From an uncultured Clostridia bacterium (GTDB lineage: Bacteria; Bacillota; Clostridia; Oscillospirales; Acutalibacteraceae): 10,044 nucleotides of DNA. The stretch covers positions 1 through 10,044 of the forward strand of contig CAMJYS010000019.1 in the NCBI GenBank assembly GCA_946410005.1. Reading direction: 5' to 3'. Under the pieces are notes generated by a model, which was given only the letters and a program-made list of their open reading frames with translations, had not been told where the DNA came from and searched no databases. The position numbers and the translations under genes were made by a program. Position 1 is the stretch's first letter. Every line of letters starts with the position of its first letter. Positions 4,707-10,044 of this stretch are shown here, one piece after another.

Positions 4707-6635
4707 CTATTGAAAATATGCATCTAAAATGTCTCTTGCAACGCCTTTAGAGGCTGAACCGGATTTACCATGCTCGATTACTACCGCAACGGCAATTTGA
4801 GGATCATCAAACGGAGCGAAACATATAAATAAAACGTGATCCGAACCATTATTTTGCGCCGTTCCCGTCTTACCCGCTACCGCTACTTTATATCCGGCAA
4901 AATCACGAGCTGTTCCCGAAAGCACAACTTCTCGCATTCCTTGTTTTACGATATTTAAATTTTCCTCAGATATGCCGACTTTCTCAACAAGTTCAGGCTT
5001 ATTTTCTTTTACAATTTCCGTATTGGTGTAATCTGTTACTTTTTTCACAACATGAGTCTTAAAACGATTTCCGCCATTCGCTATTGTTGCCACATATGTC
5101 GCAAGTTGAAGTGGAGTAAACATATTATCCGATTGCCCTATTGCAGCTTGCGAAGAGCCTGATTCATACCATTTTCCGCCGACTTTTTCAGCGTGTTCCG
5201 GCCCGGCAAGAATTCCCGAGCTTTCGCTTAATTCAACGCCGGTTTTTACTCCCAAACCAAATAGTTTTGCGTACTTAGCTATTAAATCTATTCCCAAACG
5301 TCGTCCGAGTTCCGCAAAAAACACATTACAAGACTTCGCCAGCGCTTTTACTACGCTAAGCGCTCCGTGAACGTGCATACATTTAAGTCTATACCCAACA
5401 TAATGAGTAAACGCACCGCTACAACTTATCGTTTCCGACGCAGATATTTTTCCGTTGTGCAAAGCTGTACTTGCGATAAGCGGTTTATATACCGAACCCG
5501 GCGTATATGCCCCTAAAAACGCTCTATTAAGCATCGGCTTTTTGGTATCTTTAACAAGTTCGGCTCTATAAGCTTTATCTTCCATAAATTTTGTTAAATC
5601 ATAGCTCGGATATGTTGCAGCGGCAAGAACAGAAAAATCTTTTACGTTTAAAACTACCGCTGAACCTGACATGCAATCCGAAACACCCGAGTTGTGCATT
5701 CTTTGAATATTATTAGCCAAAGACTTGTTGGCGGCTTCTTGTAATTTTGAAGAAATCGTCAAGTGAACGTTATTTCCGGGTCTGGCAGGTTCTTTTTCGG
5801 AAATATTTAATATCTGCCCATCACGAGACATTTGAACCATTCGTTTTCCGCCAAATCCTCTCAAAAATTCCTCAAAAACCCCTTCTATCCCGATTTTTCC
5901 GATAACTGCATCCATCGGATATGAATCTTTTTTCTTCTCATATTCTTCGCTAGACATAAATCCTGTATATCCAACAATATGCGGAGCAGGACAATTATCT
6001 TCATATTTTCTTACGAGCAAAGTTTGAACTCTTACGCCTTTTAAAACAGACGATTTTTCACAGATTGTCATTGCAGCGTCTTTATTTATATTTTCCGACA
6101 AAACATAAGGTATATATCTGGCAACATACCCTCCGTTTTTATCTATATTTGACCTAACGCTGCAAATTGCTCGTTGGTCTTGTTTTGAAAATTCCGAAAG
6201 ATTATACCTATTTATCATTTCGTCCATACAATCGTTAGCGGCAGAATCCTCCGAAAGTTTTAGCATCGCTTTTAGCGATTTTATTTGGCTTTCTTTATCT
6301 TTTTCAAAATAAAATTCGTTATTTTTAAGTTTAATCGGCATAACGTCTATCCATGAGCAATTAAACTTTTCCAGGATTTTTATAATCGACAAAATTATAT
6401 TATTTTCTTCTTCTTTTTTTATCAAAAGTCGGTCTAAAACTACTTTATAACCTTCAACGTTCGTCGCAAATCTATTCCCATCACAATCGAAAATTTCTCC
6501 TCGAACAGGGTCTGTTTTAACAAAATATATATTACTGCTGTTCGCTCGCTTTTTATAATATTCGCTGTTTATCACTTGCCAATCTACAAGCCTTGCTATA
6601 AAGCACGAAAAAACAGTTATTATAAATAACAGCAT
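4707..6635 (-). CDS. mrdA: Penicillin-binding protein 2, class B transpeptidase of the rod complex; true start probably upstream
   Basis: Membrane-anchored D,D-transpeptidase that cross-links lateral-wall peptidoglycan with RodA and MreBCD. Counting residues from the upstream TTG at 6740: a membrane segment at about 34-51, the pedestal signature RGEIFDCDGNRFATN (80-94), then the catalytic domain with SxxK in PGSVYKP (nucleophile S416, K419), SxN as S470-C471-N472 and KTGT at 624-627. All three active-site motifs are intact. The coordinates use the first conventional ATG (6633-6635), but this leaves no basic cytoplasmic tail. An ATA at 6672-6674 with a purine-rich site upstream would restore KKLTTFKRRY before the membrane helix. 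The far upstream TTG would overlap mreD by 89 bases. No rodA follows in this window. Confidence 0.93.
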   Translation of the reverse strand: MLLFIITVFSCFIARLVDWQVINSEYYKKRANSSNIYFVKTDPVRGEIFDCDGNRFATNVEGYKVVLDRLLIKKEEENNIILSIIKILEKFNCSWIDVMPIKLKNNEFYFEKDKESQIKSLKAMLKLSEDSAANDCMDEMINRYNLSEFSKQDQRAICSVRSNIDKNGGYVARYIPYVLSENINKDAAMTICEKSSVLKGVRVQTLLVRKYEDNCPAPHIVGYTGFMSSEEYEKKKDSYPMDAVIGKIGIEGVFEEFLRGFGGKRMVQMSRDGQILNISEKEPARPGNNVHLTISSKLQEAANKSLANNIQRMHNSGVSDCMSGSAVVLNVKDFSVLAAATYPSYDLTKFMEDKAYRAELVKDTKKPMLNRAFLGAYTPGSVYKPLIASTALHNGKISASETISCSGAFTHYVGYRLKCMHVHGALSVVKALAKSCNVFFAELGRRLGIDLIAKYAKLFGLGVKTGVELSESSGILAGPEHAEKVGGKWYESGSSQAAIGQSDNMFTPLQLATYVATIANGGNRFKTHVVKKVTDYTNTEIVKENKPELVEKVGISEENLNIVKQGMREVVLSGTARDFAGYKVAVAGKTGTAQNNGSDHVLFICFAPFDDPQIAVAVVIEHGKSGSASKGVARDILDAYFQ

Positions 6636-6651
6636 TACTATATATCTTCTT

Positions 6652-7200
6652 TTAAAAGTTGTTAACTTTTTTATTTTTCTCGCCCCCTGTATTCTTCGAA
6701 AAATAAATACATCTATTAAACCAAAATACAATAGGTGCAATTATTACAGAATAAATCATAACGGGCAAAAATATTTTTTCTAAAATAAATTCTAAACCCG
6801 TAACATTTTTTAACACATAGAAAAACAAAAATCTTAACAAAAGGACAACAAATACCGTTACGGTACTTATTGACCAGAACACAAGTAAATTCGGTTTTAT
6901 AAAATAAGTCGTAATTACCCCGATGACATATCCCAAAAAGCACAATAACATTGCGCATAATCCTATCGGAACTCCAAAAATCATATCAAGAAATATTCCG
7001 GATACAACCCCGAAAATCATACCGACAAATTCATTTTCAAAAACAGCTATAGTTGAAAAACCTATTACAACTAATAATGGCTTTGCGGCAAATTCCCCGA
7101 TATTTAAAAATGTTGACTGCTCTAAAGAATAAAAAACATACAATTCAAAAAAATAAATTATAAAACGTATGTATAAACTTTTGTCTTTAAAAGACTCCAT
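6652..7200 (-). CDS. mreD: Rod shape-determining protein MreD
   Basis: Multi-pass membrane protein of the elongation complex, linking MreB/MreC to the wall synthases. The family has little fixed sequence, so the call rests on size (182 residues), strong hydrophobicity and position directly after mreC and before the PBP2 gene. About five or six membrane segments are visible (near 10-28, 38-56, 59-74, 78-100, 104-130 and 141-163). The loop FGVVSGIFLDMIFGVPIG (63-80) resembles the G-x-x-x-D pattern common in MreD. The start is ATG with AAGGAGAT 9 bases upstream. The basic C-terminal tail (GGEKNKKVNNF) probably overlaps the start of the PBP2 gene. Confidence 0.9.
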   Translation of the reverse strand: MESFKDKSLYIRFIIYFFELYVFYSLEQSTFLNIGEFAAKPLLVVIGFSTIAVFENEFVGMIFGVVSGIFLDMIFGVPIGLCAMLLCFLGYVIGVITTYFIKPNLLVFWSISTVTVFVVLLLRFLFFYVLKNVTGLEFILEKIFLPVMIYSVIIAPIVFWFNRCIYFSKNTGGEKNKKVNNF

Positions 7201-7232
7201 TTAAGAAATCTCCTTAAAAATTTTTATTTTTT

Positions 7233-8099
7233 CTATTTTTCGATATTATTCATAATTCCTTTTCCTCTGAAATCAGAAACCACAAAAACTTCTTTTATAT
7301 TCTTTACATCTTCGAAAAGTTCAATCAAAGCATAATGCGAACATTCATAATTATCATATTTTACTTCTTTTACTTTACCGATTTTTAAATTTTTAGGATA
7401 CATTCCGCTGGCACTGCTTGTAACAATAATATCATCCGGTGAAATATTATTTTGAGCAGGAATAAACATCATTTTTGTGAAATTATTTTTAGCAGATTCA
7501 AGCGAACCCATTACAATTCCGGAATCGCCCGAAACACAATCTTGCGCACCGACTTTAAATTCCGGAGATAAAGCGGATTTAACTCTACAAGCTTCTAATG
7601 ATACTTCGCAGACTCGTCCGACAATTCCATTTTCGGTTATTACGGCGTCGTTTACTTCTATTCCGGAAGATTTGCCTTTATCAAGCACAAAATCGCCGAA
7701 AATATCTGTTTGGTCTCTCCCGATTACCGAAGCCGAAACGAATTTCAAACTATTGTCCGATTCTTTGATATCATAATACTTTTTAAATCTTTCGTTTTCC
7801 CTTTTTATATTGTAATAGTCAACTGTTATATCACGCTGATGATTAAGCTCTGATTTTAAATTTTCATTTTCTTGATATAGTTTTTCTTTTTCTTCAAATT
7901 GATAGTTAAAATCCGACGCTTTTGTCGAAACATACCATAAAGCTTTTTGAACGGGGACTGTCATAGAATTAAAAATATCTGAAAAAATATTGTCTGGATT
8001 AGAAAAAGTATACAAAGTAATACCTGATATCAAAAGCAATGTGCCAAAAATTGCCTTAAAAGTGGCACTTTTAAAAAATTCCTTCAACTTTTTCTCCAC
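7233..8099 (-). CDS. mreC: Rod shape-determining protein MreC
   Basis: Bitopic protein that ties cytoplasmic MreB to periplasm-side wall synthases and stimulates PBP2. The 288 residues show a short basic N-terminus, one membrane helix (about 15-32), a coiled coil rich in E, K, N and L (about 68-113) and the two-lobed beta domain with ASVIGRDQTDIFGDFVLDKG (123-142), ENGIVGRV (156-163) and IVTSSASGMYPKNLKIGKV (225-243). The GTG at 8097-8099 has AGAGGT directly before it, too close for good initiation. The TTG at 8085-8087 has GGAG 6 bases upstream, so the protein may start four residues later. A 19-bp palindrome (8056-8074) lies in the first codons. It sits 31 bases after mreB. Confidence 0.95.
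   Translation of the reverse strand: MEKKLKEFFKSATFKAIFGTLLLISGITLYTFSNPDNIFSDIFNSMTVPVQKALWYVSTKASDFNYQFEEKEKLYQENENLKSELNHQRDITVDYYNIKRENERFKKYYDIKESDNSLKFVSASVIGRDQTDIFGDFVLDKGKSSGIEVNDAVITENGIVGRVCEVSLEACRVKSALSPEFKVGAQDCVSGDSGIVMGSLESAKNNFTKMMFIPAQNNISPDDIIVTSSASGMYPKNLKIGKVKEVKYDNYECSHYALIELFEDVKNIKEVFVVSDFRGKGIMNNIEK
8056..8074. repeat. 19-bp palindrome within the start of mreC
   Basis: TTAAAAGTG G CACTTTTAA reads the same on both strands apart from the single central base, giving 9-bp arms. It falls in codons for the FFKSATF segment of MreC, about 25 bases into the gene. It could be a protein-binding site for control inside the operon, or chance within AT-rich coding sequence. A one-base centre is too tight to fold as an ordinary RNA hairpin. 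Confidence 0.35.
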
Positions 8100-8130
8100 A
8101 CCTCTTAAAATTAAACCTTAAAGATATAAT

Positions 8131-9141
<1,011 letters not shown>

Positions 9142-9181
9142 TTATAATCTCCCCTCGATAAATAAAAATGTATATCTGATA

Positions 9182-9190
9182 ATTATATCA
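9182..9190 (-). promoter_or_regulatory. Probable mreB promoter, extended -10
   Basis: In the 70 bases between dut and mreB the minus strand reads TGA TATAAT (9190-9182), a perfect -10 box with the TG extension. The start would be near 9175, about 35 bases before the ATG. No good -35 box is seen (TTTAAA or TTTTAA at 16-17 bases), which is tolerable with an extended -10. The sequence overlaps an AT-rich, partly self-complementary stretch, so the strand assignment rests on gene direction. Confidence 0.5.
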
Positions 9191-9211
9191 CTATATTATA
9201 TTGTTTAAAAA

Positions 9212-9673
9212 TTATTTTCCCGTAGAACCAAATCCACCTTCGCCTCGACTTGTTTCATTTAAATTTTCGCATAGATTGAGCATCGGAGTTTCAACATTCA
9301 TTATGACCATTTGCGCTATTCTTTCACCCGGTTGAATAGTATAAGCTTCCTCGCTTAAATTACAAAGTCCAACACCTATTTCGCCTCTGTAATCACTGTC
9401 TACTACTCCGACACCGTTAGAAAGAGTAATGCCTTTTTTTACACCCAAACCGCTTCTCGCAAATATAAAAGCGGCATATTTATTACTTGGTAATTCTATT
9501 GCAATTCCGCAAGGAATAAAAGTTCTTTTGCCGGGATTTAAAATTATCGGCTCGCTTATGCATGCGCAGAGGTCATATCCGGCAGAACCGGCTGTTGCCC
9601 TTTTGGGAGCTATAGTATGTTCTGATAATTTACAAAAATTTAATTGTTTTAACGCTTGACTTTTGTTTTCCAC
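9212..9673 (-). CDS. dut: dUTP diphosphatase, trimeric dUTPase
   Basis: Hydrolyses dUTP to dUMP and pyrophosphate, keeping uracil out of DNA and supplying dUMP for thymidylate synthesis. The 153 residues carry all five motifs: AGYDL (31-35), ARSGLGVKKGI (72-82), NGVGVVDSDYRGEI (86-99, with catalytic D92 and Y95), PGERIAQMVI (115-124) and the P-loop-like tail RGEGGFGSTGK (143-153). The start is GTG (9671-9673) with AAGGTGAT (9684-9677) just upstream, matching the 3' part of the anti-Shine-Dalgarno complement. It lies 70 bases before mreB in the same direction. The start codon sits inside one of three TTTTCCACA repeats, and a copy 21 bases upstream reads GTG GAA AAC then stop. Confidence 0.97.
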   Translation of the reverse strand: MENKSQALKQLNFCKLSEHTIAPKRATAGSAGYDLCACISEPIILNPGKRTFIPCGIAIELPSNKYAAFIFARSGLGVKKGITLSNGVGVVDSDYRGEIGVGLCNLSEEAYTIQPGERIAQMVIMNVETPMLNLCENLNETSRGEGGFGSTGK

Positions 9674-9788
9674 ATTATCACCTTAGTTTTCCACAAAATA
9701 ATGTTTATTTTCTAAAAAATACATCCAATACGAATGTTTTTGGGGGTTAAAAAGGAAATATTTTAATAAGTTTTCCTCATTTTCCACA
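9666..9788 (+). promoter_or_regulatory. Cluster of three DnaA-box-like TTTTCCACA 9-mers upstream of dut
   Basis: Identical plus-strand copies of TTTTCCACA lie at 9666-9674, 9687-9695 and 9780-9788; a near copy, TTTTCCTCA, is directly adjacent at 9771-9779. All fit or nearly fit the DnaA box pattern TTWTNCACA (consensus TTATCCACA). The first two are 21 bases apart, about two helical turns. The surroundings are very AT-rich. Possible roles are DnaA control of dut, a DnaA-titration site or part of an origin. dnaA, dnaN and rpmH, the usual origin neighbours, are not visible. Confidence 0.45.
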
Positions 9789-10000
9789 TTAATTTCAACA
9801 TTTTAACCGAATTATATAATCCTTTGTAATAAATTTTACCATAAAAGATTGAATAATAATATAAATTTACAATTAAATTTAGCGGATATTTTTTTGTTAA
9901 TTCAGTTTACAACAACATATTTATTTTCTTCAAACGCTTGTAACCCACTGTCTATCGTTCGTTTGTGGAATTTGTATATTTAAAATTAGGTTTAATAAAT
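9674..10000. other. Non-coding AT-rich region upstream of dut
   Basis: No convincing gene on either strand. It holds the dut ribosome binding site, DnaA-box-like repeats, the palindrome ATTATATAAT (9811-9820), which offers a TATAAT on either strand, and long A/T tracts. I cannot place a dut promoter with a good -35 box. A 6-bp inverted repeat (CAAACG 9931-9936, CGTTTG 9960-9965) is too short to interpret. A divergent gene may begin beyond the contig end. Confidence 0.5.
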
Positions 10001-10044
10001 AGATCGGAAGAGCACACGTCTGAACTCCAGTCACACGTATCAAT
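10001..10044 (+). other. Illumina TruSeq-type index adapter remnant, not genomic
   Basis: The last 44 bases begin AGATCGGAAGAGCACACGTC and continue to ...CTCCAGTCAC, the constant 34-base index adapter (10001-10034). Next come an 8-base segment, ACGTATCA (10035-10042), in the index position, and AT, the first two bases of the following flow-cell stretch. True genomic sequence therefore ends at about 10000. Any annotation across this junction should be discarded. Confidence 0.97.

Noticed and set aside
9931..9965. CAAACG...CGTTTG inverted repeat near the contig end
   Set aside because: A 6-bp arm with a 23-base gap is expected by chance and has no flanking signal.
9964..9972. Fourth, reverse DnaA box (TGTGGAATT)
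   Set aside because: The reverse complement AATTCCACA differs from the consensus at the first three positions.

Overview
The window reads like the chromosome of a low-GC Gram-positive bacterium of the Clostridia type. The bases are AT-rich, Shine-Dalgarno sequences are strong and close to AAGGAGG, promoters are sigma-A-like with TG-extended -10 boxes, and stops are mixed TAA, TAG and TGA. The order dut-mreB-mreC-mreD-mrdA and the style of the ribosomal proteins also fit. I cannot name the genus. Every gene I can support lies on the minus strand, so transcription runs from high to low coordinates. The last 44 bases (10001-10044) match an Illumina index adapter and are not genomic.

Layout in transcription order. 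About 330 non-coding bases (9674-10000) precede dut and hold three identical DnaA-box-like 9-mers. Then come dut (dUTPase), a TG-extended promoter, and the rod-shape cluster mreB, mreC, mreD and mrdA (PBP2), which builds and guides the lateral cell-wall machinery. The start of the PBP2 gene is unclear: the sequence suggests a non-standard ATA start overlapping mreD. Next, with its own promoter and terminator, is a single gene for a 126-residue peptide with a double-glycine (bacteriocin/pheromone type) leader. It has no transporter or immunity gene beside it.

The S10 ribosomal protein operon follows: a strong promoter, a leader of about 290 nt with good pairing potential, then rpsJ, rplC, rplD, rplW, rplB, rpsS and the start of rplV, which runs off the left end. 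Spacing is tight and rplD/rplW overlap. The exception is rplW-rplB, which are held 336 bases apart by an unrecognised small hydrophobic protein of about 90 residues. Its gene starts inside the end of rplW, and the segment is bracketed by an 11-bp inverted repeat.

The housekeeping genes are secure. The parts most worth a second look are the membrane-protein gene inside the S10 operon, the orphan double-glycine peptide, the long S10 leader, the DnaA-box-like cluster before dut, the unusual PBP2 start, and the adapter remnant at the contig end.
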